64,000 nucleotides of DNA from Enchytraeus crypticus (Eukaryota; Annelida; Clitellata; Enchytraeida; Enchytraeidae). Each line of letters starts with the position of its first letter. Position 1 is the stretch's first letter. The DNA lies in assembly GCA_905160935.1 (NCBI GenBank), contig CAJHZI010000696.1, positions 758,501 through 822,500 on the forward strand, read 5' to 3'. The translations under genes and the position numbers were made by a program. Shown here piece after piece: positions 13,201-24,009 of this stretch. The notes beneath the pieces are model-generated. The model was not told the origin of the DNA and ran no database searches. It saw only the letters and a program-made list of their open reading frames with translations.

Positions 13201-14330
13201 ATAAAACCGTAGTTTTTTTAAATTAAAATAAAGTCGTTTAGAAGTAAAAATAAAAACCTTCTCTTATCTCTCACTAGCCAAGTCTGAGTCATCGATTACT
13301 TGATTTCCAGGAATTTCGTAAGGGGGGCCAATGTTTTTTGGAAATGTACACATTTTTGCTTACGCTCCACCTTCTCGGGATATGTGACGCAACCAAAAAA
13401 ATGCTGTAGGGGGGCTAATTTTTTTTTCACTATATTGCTTTTGGCTCATTGTGTGTATCCCCGATTCTTACCCCCCCCCCCCCCCGCCTCACTCATACCC
13501 GTAATAAAGTCAACAGAAAACCTAAAATCCTACATTTGATTGGATAAAGTAGGCTAATTTTTTCACCTCTGAAGAAATTCAGCGGATCTGGACAAATTGC
13601 AAAAGTGGCCTATTTTGGCGGTGGGGGATGCCCCTCCCAGCCAAGGCTGTTTGCACCACTGCTCCGAGACAAGAGTTCACATTTTTTTAAATTGAGAGCT
13701 AGTGAAACAGTCAATATTTTTCGGGCCCCTTTCCATTATACAGGGCTCCTAGTATACCAAATATGGGCCCCTAGTGGGGCCCATATTTGGTATACTATGA
13801 GCCCTGTATTTTGAACTGTTCGAGTTCCCTCTCGTTCCCCCCCTCCTCCACCCCCTCCAACCACTGCCCTTACAAACATATTTACAAATAGAAATTTCCA
13901 TAAAAACAATGAAATTATAGTTTACATTTTTTTATCAGAGGGCCTAGGGGGGCCGCCCCCCTCCTTTATCCGCCACTGTAGATTTCTATCAAATAAACCC
14001 CAACGGGAGATTTGTATGTAGATCTATGTTCCTCTGTCTGCAGGTAAGATAGAGAACGATGCCAGTCCATCCCACTAGCTTAACCATTCCTTGACTTGCT
14101 TGTCTTGCTTGAATAAAAGTGATAATTATTGTAGACGTTTTAATTTCATCTTACCTAGTTCAATTCTCAATGTAGTATAAATTCGCTTATTGTGATTTTT
14201 TTCTGTAAAAAAGTAAATGTTTAACCGGTTCAATGAAATTATAATACAAAATACCAATGTTTCTGATTTTTTGTTTATTTTGTAGGAATCTGTTGTGGAA
14301 GACAGTTCGTTGGAATCTGAGGTGGACTAG
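7256..14330 (+). CDS. BCL2L14-like: Bcl-2 family protein, BCL2L14 (Bcl-G)-like, 7 coding exons, 756 aa
   Basis: Coding exons are 7256-7735, 8414-9338, 10202-10420, 10899-11183, 11360-11415, 11961-12221 and 14286-14330. All six introns are GT/AG, phases agree (0,1,1,1,0,0), and the joined 2271 bases are open to a TAG. An in-frame TAA at 7253-7255 precedes the ATG; Met13 has a better start context. Residues 1-540 are Ser/Thr-rich and low-complexity, with basic clusters near 360 and 448. Residues about 588-612 carry a BH3 motif: I598, L602, I605, G606, D607, V609. Exon 6 and exon 7 supply the helical core and BH2 (DAGGW at 738-742, then ESVVED), ending in EVD. I see no convincing BH1 or C-terminal membrane anchor, which from memory also describes vertebrate Bcl-G; the region around the two motifs and the EVD end also resemble Bcl-G. 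Known family role: regulation of apoptosis by binding other Bcl-2 proteins. Pro- or anti-apoptotic activity cannot be read here. BCL2L13 is the next best relative. Confidence 0.85.
9380..9490 (-). repeat. Family I repeat, truncated
   Basis: catcatcgtcatcatcttcc, then aatcccagtttagctagggt. It lies 40 bases past the exon 2 donor of the Bcl-G-like gene; reading through the donor into it yields a run of serines. A second copy is at 10015-10115 in the same intron. Confidence 0.65.
11069..11107 (+). other. BH3 motif of the Bcl-G-like protein
   Basis: The codons read IASRLQEIGDDVM, residues 598-610. They fit the BH3 pattern (hydrophobic-x3-L-x2-hydrophobic-G-D-x-hydrophobic) at every position, and closely resemble BH3 helices of multidomain death effectors. 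The preceding TEEEKDELLDL is an acidic helix start, as in Bcl-G. Known role: this amphipathic helix inserts into the groove of pro-survival Bcl-2 proteins. Confidence 0.85.
11810..11886 (+). repeat. Family I repeat, truncated
   Basis: agtctattcgtatcccgacc, aactgggatttaagggatga, then (tga)n. In the intron before exon 6 of the Bcl-G-like gene. Confidence 0.65.
12246..12325 (+). mobile_element. Family H repeat, copy 3 (in Bcl-G-like last intron)
   Basis: gttagagtgctacagtcatc, then ATG and MTSSSTIESKLNQN, then stop. It starts 25 bases after the exon 6 donor at 12222. Confidence 0.6.
13105..13170 (+). mobile_element. Second tRNA-like SINE type, short
   Basis: cctcgtggcgcagtggtaga resembles a tRNA A box region and gaggtcgcgaattcgac a decayed B box. 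The spacing fits a tRNA-derived SINE, different from the five-copy family. It lies in the last intron of the Bcl-G-like gene. Confidence 0.5.
13738..13809. repeat. Near-perfect 34-bp-arm palindrome with 4-nt loop
   Basis: The arm at 13738-13771 is the reverse complement of 13776-13809 with one mismatch (9 bases into the core arm, c against a). The loop is TAGT. The inner arms contain atatgggcccc and ggggcccatat. It lies in the last intron of the Bcl-G-like gene, inside a C/G-run-rich degraded repeat (13300-13980) that also holds a poly-C run near 13470. Such a hairpin could be a small foldback element or the end of a transposon. It is palindromic as DNA, so transcription of either strand would give a long stem. 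Confidence 0.85.
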
Positions 14331-16470
14331 AGATACGTGGAAATATAGTCAAGTGGAAATGGAATCAGGTGGAAATATAGTCAGGTGGAAATGAAATCAG
14401 GTGGAAATTGAATCCGGCGAGATAAGAGTTAGGTAGAAATAAGTCTCGCGAGATTAGGGTCAGGTGGAACTTGAGTAAGCTAGAATTATTGGATTTATTG
14501 ATCTTCAGTTTTGTTTCAGATTTTGTTTCAGGGACTTCCTAGTTTCGATAAGCATTCGTTATCGATATGTGTGTCAAGTATTAGCATTTAACTATTAGCA
14601 TTAAGGATGTTACATTAGCATTTACTAAAGGATGTACTTATAATAATATTTATAAAGTCATGAGACTGGTGTTATCTTAGCTCTGAATTATTAATATGAT
14701 TATCTGATGAGTATTTCCGCTTCTTGTAGTTATATTTCGTAAATTATTATACACGTTTTCAACTAGTGGTTTGTTTTATGTAAGCATCGTATTTGCACGG
14801 TAAATGTTTACTTGTATTTCATGCATTATTTTTAGGACGAGCAGATAATCGTTAAACTTCATTCGGAACCGTTTCATTGGAGCATTATCGATAATTTTCG
14901 TCTCAGATACCTGATTACAATATAACTGACTAATTGTCAATTGAACTTAGTATATGAAATGTGGTATACATCAGCAATGTTTCATAATGATGCGTATCAT
15001 TCGATTTGCATATTGTTTTTGTTCCCGTATTATCACAATCTTAAGCAGGATCAGGTTTAAGTTATAACAAGATGTTTCAATGTCCGAACGTTTACTTATT
15101 GCTTTTATTAGTTAAATTTTGCATCCTCTAGGCCGTGAGTAGTCTATGGAGTTTATGTATATATTATGTACTATTGTATATGTTGACATAGTGTATATGT
15201 AAATGAACAAAGCAGTAAAGGATTTGACGAGATCAGTCCGAAGTGATTGCCATACCCTTTTTCTGTCATAGTTTAACTGGCAGTCGCAAACCATCATCTA
15301 ATTTAACGTTTCTTTCTTGTATCAGTTGCCTAGATATTATTTTGTGCCTAGCCATTGATGGTGCTTTAAACATCTTTTTACCGGTGTGTGTGTTATGTAA
15401 TATCCAAGATGACATGTTTATGGTATTATTTATCGTTCTTGTGCTTACATGTATATTCTAGTGATTTGTTCGAATGCTTAATGAATTTTTGAAGAACGGT
15501 GTCTAATTCCAGTCTCTGAATGAGTAAAATATTGAGCACGGTCGAGCTTGATGTCGTAGTGGATCATTACTTGATATTGTGATTAATTCTGTGATTGTAA
15601 ACATATGTCACTTTAATTATTGGTATAATTTAGAGCCTTGCCATATGAAAATGATTTCATAGTGCTATATATGGCTATGTATGACAAAGTACGGCTATGT
15701 ATGGCAATGTATGGCTTTGCTTCAATCACAGAACCCGCGCCGTTTTGGATCTCACTTACTTGTCTTGAAATGTTTTTAAGACAGTTTTTGAAAATAGACA
15801 GTAGTTGGGGCTGCGGGGAAGTCCATGGAATCAACCTTGAAAGAGGATATAAATGTGAAACCTGTGCTGTTATTATTATTTTGTGATCATTAGAGATCAA
15901 AGTAGCCTAACAGCCATACGCCACAATCTATCTGACCGTCTTGACCTTTGCTTTGTTTGCGTGTCCAGTATTTAAGGCGCCGCTAATCTGTAAGTGCTAA
16001 AACCCTTAAGGTTTCATATCACTTGCGATAATTTGACAATTATAACTTATGCAATACATGCTTTAGTCTTAAGAAGGACATGCAGTTATCTTTTTGGCTG
16101 ATTTATGTTAATCTTTAACGCTAACGATGAAGTCAGCTTCGTGTTCTTTAGGCGGCTAAAATAGTGGCACTGGCGGATTACGTCTGTTTTCTCTTCTAGG
16201 AGGTTAACGTGTGTTTCCTTATTCAACAGTGTAAAAATGTGAAAAGAACGGACTAATATTTAATTAAAAACAGCTTGAAATATGATGACTCGACTACTGG
16301 TCTGAAAATATTTTTGCTTAGTGTGTTGTTTTTATTGTAAAGAATTTGACGTATCGATATTAAGGTTGTTCATTTCATTCTGGCCTGTATGATATCAGGC
16401 AACTCTGTTTCTTGTAATATGTTGCTGTAATTTGATGCATTATGGTAATCTCATGTCTATTCCTATCGTA
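14331..16470 (+). other. Probable 3' UTR and downstream unique sequence of the Bcl-G-like gene
   Basis: This stretch is mostly unique, AT-rich and without convincing coding potential. I found no AATAAA; a variant ATTAAA appears at about 16622, after a TA microsatellite. The short open frames at 15243-15461, 15613-15900 and 15638-15886 show no family resemblance. The true cleavage site cannot be fixed from sequence. Confidence 0.35.
14337..14470 (+). repeat. Short degenerate tandem repeat at start of 3' UTR
   Basis: Directly after the TAG, units close to aggtggaaatgaaatc (about 16 bp) repeat some eight times with drift (gtggaaatatagtcag, gtggaaattgaatcc, gtagaaataagtc). It begins within 10 bases of the stop codon, so it would lie in the mature mRNA of the Bcl-G-like gene. 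No function is apparent. Confidence 0.7.
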
Positions 16471-16477
16471 GGAGTGA

Positions 16478-16554
<77 letters not shown>
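16478..16554. repeat. (TA)n microsatellite
   Basis: About 75 bp of uninterrupted TA. Confidence 0.95.
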
Positions 16555-16559
<5 letters not shown>

Positions 16560-17088
16560 GGCTTTTGTTTACGGTAACTTTTTTGTTGTTACGGCTTTTG
16601 ACGTGTCTATGCAATTTTTATATTAAAATAATTTATTAGAAGACGGTATGCGTTATGCGACCTATGTATAACAATTATATTTAATTAATTTTGTATTGTA
16701 TCCATTCTTGCTAGCTGTATCGAAATGGCCTTGCGATCAAAATGATACTAAATAAGAAATAGAAACCATCTTAAATGATTATTTCACTTTTAAATCTTTT
16801 AGATACAAGGCTCTCAGGTTCAAATTTTAACTATATATAGAGGGGAGGAGAGTCTGCCAACCCTTCCCCCTCGTGATCTTTAAAAACGTAAATAAGTGGG
16901 TGACGATTGCTCAGAAGAGTAATTTAAAGTAGCCTAATTTAATTAAAATAGTGTGTATTTCAGTGAAACTAGTAATAACCAAGTATTTAAGTGTTGATTA
17001 TGAATTTTTTTCGGCTTTGGTTAATTTGAAAAGTGATAATTCATCTGCTAAACTGTTATCTGAATAACAGTTCATTCATGTCTCATTA

Positions 17089-17515
17089 CTGGTGCCTCTC
17101 TTTGTCTCATTACATGTGCCTCTCGTTTTCCCTCTATGTATGCCTATCGTTGATTGTCTCTCTGTGTGTGTCTCTCGTTCTCTCTATGTGTGTCTCTCGT
17201 TCTCTCTATGTATGTCTCTCGTTGTCTCTCTATGTGTGTCTCTCGTTGTCTCTGTGTGTGTCTCTCATTGTCTCTCTATGTATGTCTCTCGTTGTCTCTC
17301 TATGTGTGGCTCTCATTGTCTCTCTATGTGTGTGTCTCGTTGTCTTTCTATGTGTGTCTCTCATTGTATCTCTATGTGTGTGTCTCGTTGTCTCTCTATG
17401 TGTGTCTCTCATTGTCTCTCTATATATGTCTCTGGTTGTCTCTATGTGTGTCTCTCGTTGTCTCTCTATGTGTGTCTCTCGTTGTATCTCTCTCTCTCTC
17501 TCTCTCTCTCTCGTT
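17089..17515 (+). repeat. 24-bp minisatellite, then (TC)n
   Basis: Unit gtctctctatgtgtgtctct plus cgtt, about 17 drifting copies, ending in TC repeats. Multiples of 3 keep frames open. Confidence 0.9.
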
Positions 17516-17854
17516 GGCTGCCTCTCAATTCTACAATTTCTGTTTCTCGTCGTTGATTTAAGAAACGTTAATCCTGGATTGACAGAATTTGTGCATTTAT
17601 TGTACTGAATGGCTGATTAATTTTCGACTAATGTATTTTATCAGTGACATGGCAATAATATCAGGGACTTCATTAATAGCGTCTGAGTTATGCTTCGTAT
17701 CGAGAGTTCGGTTCTATATCGTTCATGAAATCCTGCTTGGCTGAGAAATCGGACATCAAACTCTTGCTTTATGAGCGTAATGTATAGTATGAGCTTAGCG
17801 TAGTGTATTTTAGACTATTTAAAGCTATATGAGATTAGGAACTTTAGATGATTT

Positions 17855-17950
17855 AAGGATCCACTCATAGGAAAGCGAAAGTCAGAGAAGAGTGGAGGCG
17901 TTATATGCCATGGATCTGCCAGTAGGCAGTGCACTAAGACAGAGATATAA
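17855..17950 (+). mobile_element. RTE-type LINE 3' fragment
   Basis: gaagagtggaggcgttatat ... gatctgccagtaggcagtgc is the reverse complement of the ends at 32835, 48515 and 50215. Only about 95 bp remain. Confidence 0.7.
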
Positions 17951-18185
17951 GCGTAAACTGTGAAAATCTGAGCGACGCTTAAATTCTATCGTAGACTCGA
18001 TTTCTGCATTAAACTTAGTCGTTGGGTGCAGAAGCACTAATTATATCATCTAGCCAAACTACCAATCAATCAATCAATCAGCTAGTAGTGTTAAATGTAA
18101 ATGTTTCCAAAGTATCGATGCAGAAATGAATTTAAGAATGACAGATTCTCTGTCTTCCTCATTTCCTGTTCAATTTTAGACTCTG

Positions 18186-18395
18186 CGAGTCTAGTTCCAG
18201 TCTAGTTCTAGTCTAGTTCTTGTCTAATTCTAGTTCTAGTTCTAATCTAGTTCTTGTCTAGTTTTAGTCTAATTCTAGTTCTAGTCTTGTTCTAGTTTTA
18301 GTCTAGTTCTAGTTCTTGTCTAGTTCTTGTCTAGTTCTAGTCTAGTTCTAGCCTAATTCTTGTCTAGTGCTAGTTCTTATGTAGTTTTAGTTCCT
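18186..18395 (+). repeat. Tandem ctagttctagt repeats
   Basis: Degenerate 5-6-bp words (tctag, ttctag, tcttg) over about 210 bp. Confidence 0.85.
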
Positions 18396-18399
18396 ATCA

Positions 18400-20190
18400 T
18401 GTTATTCATCGTCGTCCTATATGGTATACAGAGACATTTTGGTTATCTAAATCAGACCAGTAATTAATGTTCGAGGTACTTTGAAGTCCTTTTTCTATTA
18501 CAATTTATATCTATGACTTTCAATATCTACCCCTTATTTTACCAGCGGTACTTGAAAGTCCATATACGAAACTAAGACGTTCTTGCAGTCTGGATGCGAG
18601 AGAGACCAATTACCCAGAATGCTTAGCATCCAAACTGACCAAATGCTTCGCCTTATTCTAGTTTCAAAACTAAACCCTGGTAAAGAAAGGGTTAAAACAT
18701 TTTAGCTTAAAAAAATTGCCTTTTAAATCATGTCAATATTAGTTATGATACCATTAAAGGTTTAACCTCCGTTTCCTGATTCAAATGTAACTTCGCGGAC
18801 TTCTACTATCAATACATACGTTTTTTCTCACTTAGATTTTTTGTATATAAAATAATAAGTATACTACTATGCAGAATAAGTGTAAATCCTGCTTATCTAT
18901 ATACTTACGAATTATTTTCTACTTTTAGTCGTTGAAGAGGCGTAGCTGATTAATTTGTATTTTTAAAATCCGCATTTAGAGATAGGTTATTTAAAAACTT
19001 AAGAATATAGGCCTACTATTGAAATCTATTATAGCAACAACAAATGTTACAATTCATGCCAATTAAATTGTATTATGGCAAAACTATACCGATGAGCAGA
19101 TAATTAATAAGCTTAGAAAGTGCGCATCCGAAATCTATAAAACCAGTCAATCGTTTAGTGTTTCTGCGTTCAATATTTTAAACTAGCAATCGTTGTTACA
19201 AAACTCTAAAGTGCTCTGCTGAAGCCTAGCGCAGCCTAAATGTTTCATTTTTACCTACGGAATAATTTTATTCCTCAAAATGTCACTTTATTTTACATCT
19301 TTGTAAGAGTTGATTACGAGTTTATTGTTTAAAATTAATTTCTAACGAAGTTATATATTTATTTATTTAATCAATCCGATTTCGGCATACCATTGGGGTC
19401 TAATTTTTGTATACCATTTGGATGGTTTAGTTGGTTAAACATTTGTGTAACTATTTCTGGCTATCAGTTGACCACTGACTCGAATCTCAGTCTTCAAGTC
19501 TCTGTTAGCAGCTTGTTTACATATAGAAAACAATTTAAACTTCCGGTTTCCCAGAGTTTACTTCATCATCGACCTACTTACTTCATCATATGACATGTAG
19601 CTAAAGGTCATAACGACATTTGGCTAAAGGTCATATGTAAATATTTTGGTCACTACTGTGATGTTATTGTCTCGTGAGCAAGATTGATTGCCGTGAAATT
19701 ATAAACCTTTAAGCCAAAATTATCAATATTTTCTCTATTTAATGGCTTCCCAAGTGACAATTGAGTCTAAGAATCGATTCGAGCACCTATTGAACCTAGA
19801 GCTATCGCTAGACCGACTCGTTACTTGTTTAGTCAGTTGTGTTCAAGAATTCGTTCCATTGGAGATAAAATATAACTTAATGCAGTCTTTCTGGTCATCA
19901 ATTTGAAGCATCGACACGATTGTAAAGTAGGAATATTTTGACTCTACTTGTACGTCGTTACCCAAATGAATCACCAATCATGAGTAAAAAATATCAAACG
20001 GCGCATGATTCAAAAGCGGCCTAAACTCCTTAATCGATGCAAAATGAATTAATATATAATCCTATGTTGTCTAAAATAATAAATAGTCGTCAATTCAGTA
20101 ATATATAATCCATCAATTCGACGCGAAACCGGAAAGATATACTTCTGAGCAAGATTATTGACTAGTGCGGAGCGCGAAGAAACCATCAGC
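18400..20190. other. Intergenic, no gene seen
   Basis: Unique AT-rich DNA apart from the possible SINE head at 19420-19500. Confidence 0.5.
19420..19500 (+). mobile_element. Possible tRNA-like SINE head
   Basis: ggatggtttagttggttaaa resembles an A box and ctgactcgaatctcag a B box at tRNA-like distance. A related but more decayed stretch is at 48855-48925 (gccaatccgcctgataacc, gactcgaacacc). No tRNA cloverleaf closes, so neither is a tRNA gene. Confidence 0.35.
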
Positions 20191-20192
20191 GC

Positions 20193-20396
20193 CTAAGATA
20201 TAATCTTGAAGCCCAAAAATATCCACAGGCAGACCACGATGGTGCCGAGCGCGGTTCTCTTGAAGTCCATGGAGTGACAGTCGCATGGGTAGAGGAGGCA
20301 GAAGCGACAGCAGCGGCAGGGGTTGATGCGACAAACACTACACCAAACCAATCCCGCCCTCTGTTGATTGCGCTGATCCTCCGTCTCGATAGCCAT
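20193..20396 (-). CDS. Candidate cysteine-rich, tail-anchored micropeptide (67 aa)
   Basis: The frame runs ATG (20394-20396) to TAG (20193-20195) on the minus strand. The start context is good (G at -3, G at +4). Residues 19-40 hold eight cysteines in the order CxxC-x4-C-x-CC-x2-C-x4-CxC, followed by a single hydrophobic stretch at residues 48-66 (TALGTIVVCLWIFLGFKII) that could be a C-terminal membrane anchor. The GC content is higher than the surrounding DNA. I do not recognise a family; it could also be the last exon of a longer gene or chance. No upstream partner exon was found. Confidence 0.35.
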   Translation of the reverse strand: MAIETEDQRNQQRAGLVWCSVCRINPCRCCRFCLLYPCDCHSMDFKRTALGTIVVCLWIFLGFKIIS

Positions 20397-20794
20397 CTCG
20401 CTCTATTTTACGCCTTGAAATTCACTTTTATGCTGTATTGTGTCTCTCGATCTTCACGTTGATCTGTAATTTAAGCCTTGAATTTCAGTTTTATGCTGTA
20501 TTTTATTCCGAGAAGCTGTATCTATGATTTTTATACCATATAACCACAGTTTTCCACTACTGAGACGTTCTCGTATTAAACTCTGATAAAGAATATATTA
20601 CATGCCTGAATGAATATGAAACGAGTAATAATTATTCACTTAAAAATGCCAAGAATTTTGCAAATAGTAAAAGTAAGCCGACACTGAGTCTGAAGGATCA
20701 TTACAGTGGAAGTAGAGTTCGGATAGGAATGATCAAAGTTTCTTCTTCTATCATATCCCAAACGACGCACACATCTCTACGCCATGGCCCATTA

Positions 20795-21055
20795 TCAGGT
20801 CAAGGACAAAGACAAGGGTAAGCTCATGTCTAGGACAAGGTCGTGTCAAGGACAAGAACAAGGTCATGTCAAGGACAAGAACAAGGTCATGACAAGGATA
20901 AGGTCATGTCAAGGACAAGAAAAAGGTCATGTCAAGGACAATAAGATCATGTCAAGGACAATAAGATCATGTCAAGGACAAGGATAAGGTTATGTCAAGA
21001 ACAAGGTCATGTCAACAACAAGGTCATATCAAGGACAAGGACAAGATTATGTCAT
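20795..21055 (+). repeat. 17-23-bp variable tandem repeat
   Basis: Units gtcaaggacaagaacaaggt plus cat, in 17-, 20- and 23-bp length forms, about 12 copies. Confidence 0.9.
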
Positions 21056-21399
21056 ATTGATCGTTTTCATTAGAACTTAACAGTCTAGCTTTAAACAGGA
21101 CATAGCAGCGCCAGTCATGGAGCTACATATTACTTAATTTTTTATTATTATTATCATTTTTTAAATTAAATTTTTTACCCCGGTGTAAAGAACCTGGGGT
21201 TTGATAAAAACGATTCAAGCAATACGTGCTGAATCACCGCCCGGCTACTCGAGGTCATCAAACGGCTTAAAAGAATTATTGAAGCAGACTGCATGAAATC
21301 TTTGCAAAGTCATGGAAAGCCTTTGCCAAAGAAAAGATGTCTCTCGCTTATCCGGTTTTGCTCTGCAATAAGTCTGCCTATGCCATTATAAAGTCACTC

Positions 21400-22650
21400 C
21401 GGGGTTCGGGCCCCCATGTTTCAGCCCCGGAACAACTTCATATCCTACAGATCACGGTATTTATCCAACTTCCTAGAGGCGGCATGAACAGCAGCACCAC
21501 CGGCTGTGACTGAAGTCGTATTCAGGTAGGAGTTTGCCATAGTGTCAATGACCGTGACGTCCCATACGGCACATTTACCGTTGCACCAGGGCACTAAAAT
21601 CATGCCGTCCGGACGCTTGCCGTCTGATCTGGACAACCCACTTGGTTCCTTAGAGGAAAGGATGCCTGCTCTTGAAAGTGCTCGCCATATTAAGTCATTT
21701 AAATTGTGATGACGAGACATTCTACCTGAGCTTCGTTTGCAGGAGAGGCCGTGGAGACCTAAAACGTCGACTTCATGACCTCAAGGGCCCCTGTGAGGCT
21801 CGCAAGTTTTCGCCCCCAAACGGAAACTAACGGCTACTCGAATCGCTCATTGTCAAAAGAAAAAAAGCCCACAAGAAGCAACAGGGGAGAGCGTGAAGCC
21901 AGTCACTGCTTTTTTTGGTTGATACAGCTAGGAGTCGTGCTCTGTCTACTGCATTGGATTGGGATTCTAACAGACTGTTGTAAATCCGATCCACTATAGG
22001 ACGGTCCCATGATTTCTGGTTACTGACTGAGGTAGAAGGTGGAGCACTAGATGTGAGGCTTTTGGACCAAACTGACAGCGCAACGTCAATGGATCTATCG
22101 GCAGAAAGGGAGCACTTATGTAGGATGGCGTCTTGCAACTGCCTCGTTCCCATCGCTGATGCCAAGAAGGCTGAAGGCGCGATATGGGAAACAAGACGAA
22201 TTCCAAGACCACCCTTGCTCACCGGTAGACTGGCTTGCTGCCACTGCAAATCAGACAAATCTACGTTGATTACGGCGCACAAGCATAGCCTAAGAGCCTC
22301 GTCGTAGTCTAAAAGCCGCGGATTAGAGAAACTCGGACTAGAGCGCAGAATGTGCATAAGTTTAGGTGCACTTAATGAAAAGCGAAGGATTGTCAGAGCA
22401 TCATGAGCGGCTAGCGACTTCAAGCGCTATGCTATACGTTTGACATCCTCCAAGCGGCTAGATAAAGCGGTGATAGTAGCTTCTTCTCCAGAGAGTGGCG
22501 CGCCGAGTAGAGTACTATGAGAGAGGCCCATTGGCACAAAGGATGACAAAACTGAGTTGCCCGGAGATTTGCAAACTGATGATATGACTTCGCACTTGGT
22601 ACGATTCAACTGAAGCCCAAATTCTTGGCCTCTGTCCATGATAGTATGTA
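21400..22650 (-). mobile_element. RTE-like LINE relic: reverse transcriptase C-terminus and downstream domain
   Basis: Read on the minus strand from 22650: GLQLNRTKCEVISS, STLLGAPLSGEEA, HDALTILRFSLSAPKLMHIL, LSDLQWQQASLPVSKGGLG, SHIAPSAFLASAMGTRQLQD, then in other frames LHGLSCKRSSGR, HHNLNDLIWRAL, KEPSGLSRSDGKRPDGMILV and WDVTVIDTMANSYL. These blocks are the usual order at the 3' half of a widespread RTE-like LINE of marine animals. At least two frameshifts (near 22425 and 21830) and loss of the polymerase core make it inactive. Confidence 0.85.
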
Positions 22651-22679
22651 CATCATTTGCAATCGACGACTCGCAACCA

Positions 22680-22970
22680 CCTATTATTATTATTATTATT
22701 ATTATTATTTTTTTTATTTTATTTTTTTTTAATGCCCTGAGCTGTAAAGGTCCCTGGGCTAAAAAATAAGATAAAAGAGACTTTATTTAATTAAAAGTTT
22801 TTAAAAAGCGATTAAAATAATTCCTCTGCACTCTGCACTCTTATTATTATTATCAGTATTATTATTATTATTATTATTTGTGTTTTTGTTGTTGCTGCTA
22901 GTATTATTATTATTAATATTATTATTATTACTACCACTATTATTATTACTACTACTACTAATACTACAAA
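22680..22970 (+). repeat. (TTA)n-rich segment
   Basis: Several TTA/ACT runs (22681-22735, 22840-22880, 22900-22965), some probably tails of LINE insertions. A related TTA/ATA tract is at 23155-23215. Confidence 0.8.
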
Positions 22971-22978
22971 TCGCCACT

Positions 22979-23122
22979 GGCTGGAAAGAGTGGCGATGTC
23001 GGTAAGTTATTCGACCGCGGATCAGTATGTGCGGGGTTCAAATCCTGGACTCGCCCGTCACTGACATCGCTTTCGAGTGAGGAAGCTAACGTTAACATTA
23101 GTTTTTACCGGCTTAGATTTTT
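22979..23122 (+). mobile_element. tRNA-derived SINE, copy 1
   Basis: About 140 bp beginning ggctgg, with A-box-like tggcgatgtcgg and B box ggttcaaatcc, then ccgtcactgacatcgctttc and gacgttaacattagctttt-like 3' end. Five copies of this family occur in the window. The tRNA-like promoter boxes imply RNA polymerase III transcription. Confidence 0.8.
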
Positions 23123-24009
23123 TATTAATACTAATATTATATTTTTAGGTTAAATTTTATTAATAATAATATTAATATTATTAATATTATTACTACAGTA
23201 TATTATTATATTTAAGCTTCAACATAATTATAATTGCAATCTTTCAAATGATATTGATTCGTATCAAAATAATGTACATGTTACTTTTCATACCAAATAT
23301 TTTTAAAGGCATAAATACGTACATGACGTAATTACTGAGTTGTAGTGTATTAACGCCAAACAAAGACACATGCATATTAATTAGTAAATATATTATTTAT
23401 ATTATAATATAGCATTAGTCGCTTCTTCAGAATCAGTATAATACATTTTGTCATATAAAATATCTTATACTAGAATTGTGCAACTGTGACATTTTGCGCT
23501 ACAAAATGTCTAACGTTACTGCATTAGGCCTACATATTTAAAATGTTTAAAATGAAAGTCACATTGAATTAAAAATGAATGATTGATAACAATCAAATAT
23601 ATTAGTTTCAAGCGTAGTATTAAACTCATTGACTAAATTGAAAACACAATGCTATTTTTCAAGCTGAATTCCCCAGCCTATAAAATATTTTCTTCCACGT
23701 AGCTTCGGCCTTGGAATTTATAACAGAACCTAGAGAAGAAGATGAAATAAAGTCGCTGGAGGGAGTCAGGATATATATATATATATATACGCAGTACAAC
23801 TAGCTCAACCTTTGAGCAATTTAATCCAATCATCAGAGTAATCTCATAAGAGACCCGAGTAGTACGTAGTAAGATGCTTCCAATCAAAAACAGCAAACCT
23901 CTCTGCGTGTAGCTTCGTGACTATGACTAGACTAAACATTGAAAGTTAAGCAATTCTATCAAGTATAATTTTTCACATACAGAGGCGAACAACTACGGGG
24001 GGGGGGGGT

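Larger units (their letters stand above)
12198..14327 (+). other. BH2 motif split by an intron after Gly-Gly-Trp
   Basis: Exon 6 ends in codons for RVVDAGGW, followed by the donor gtaagc at 12222. After a 2064-bp intron, exon 7 (14286) continues ESVVEDSSLESEVD and stop. An intron directly after the BH2 Gly-Gly-Trp is a conserved landmark of multidomain Bcl-2 family genes. Its presence independently supports the family assignment. Confidence 0.8.

Noticed and set aside
15243..15900. Small frames downstream of the Bcl-G-like gene
   Set aside because: No family resemblance or coding bias; probably 3' UTR.
17033..17608. 191-codon Ser/Leu/Cys frame
   Set aside because: 24-bp TC-rich minisatellite.
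21775..22307. Plus-strand frames over the RTE relic
   Set aside because: Antisense shadows of clear reverse transcriptase sequence.
22979..23050. tRNA gene
   Set aside because: A and B boxes are present but no acceptor stem or cloverleaf closes, and four more copies share the non-tRNA tail.
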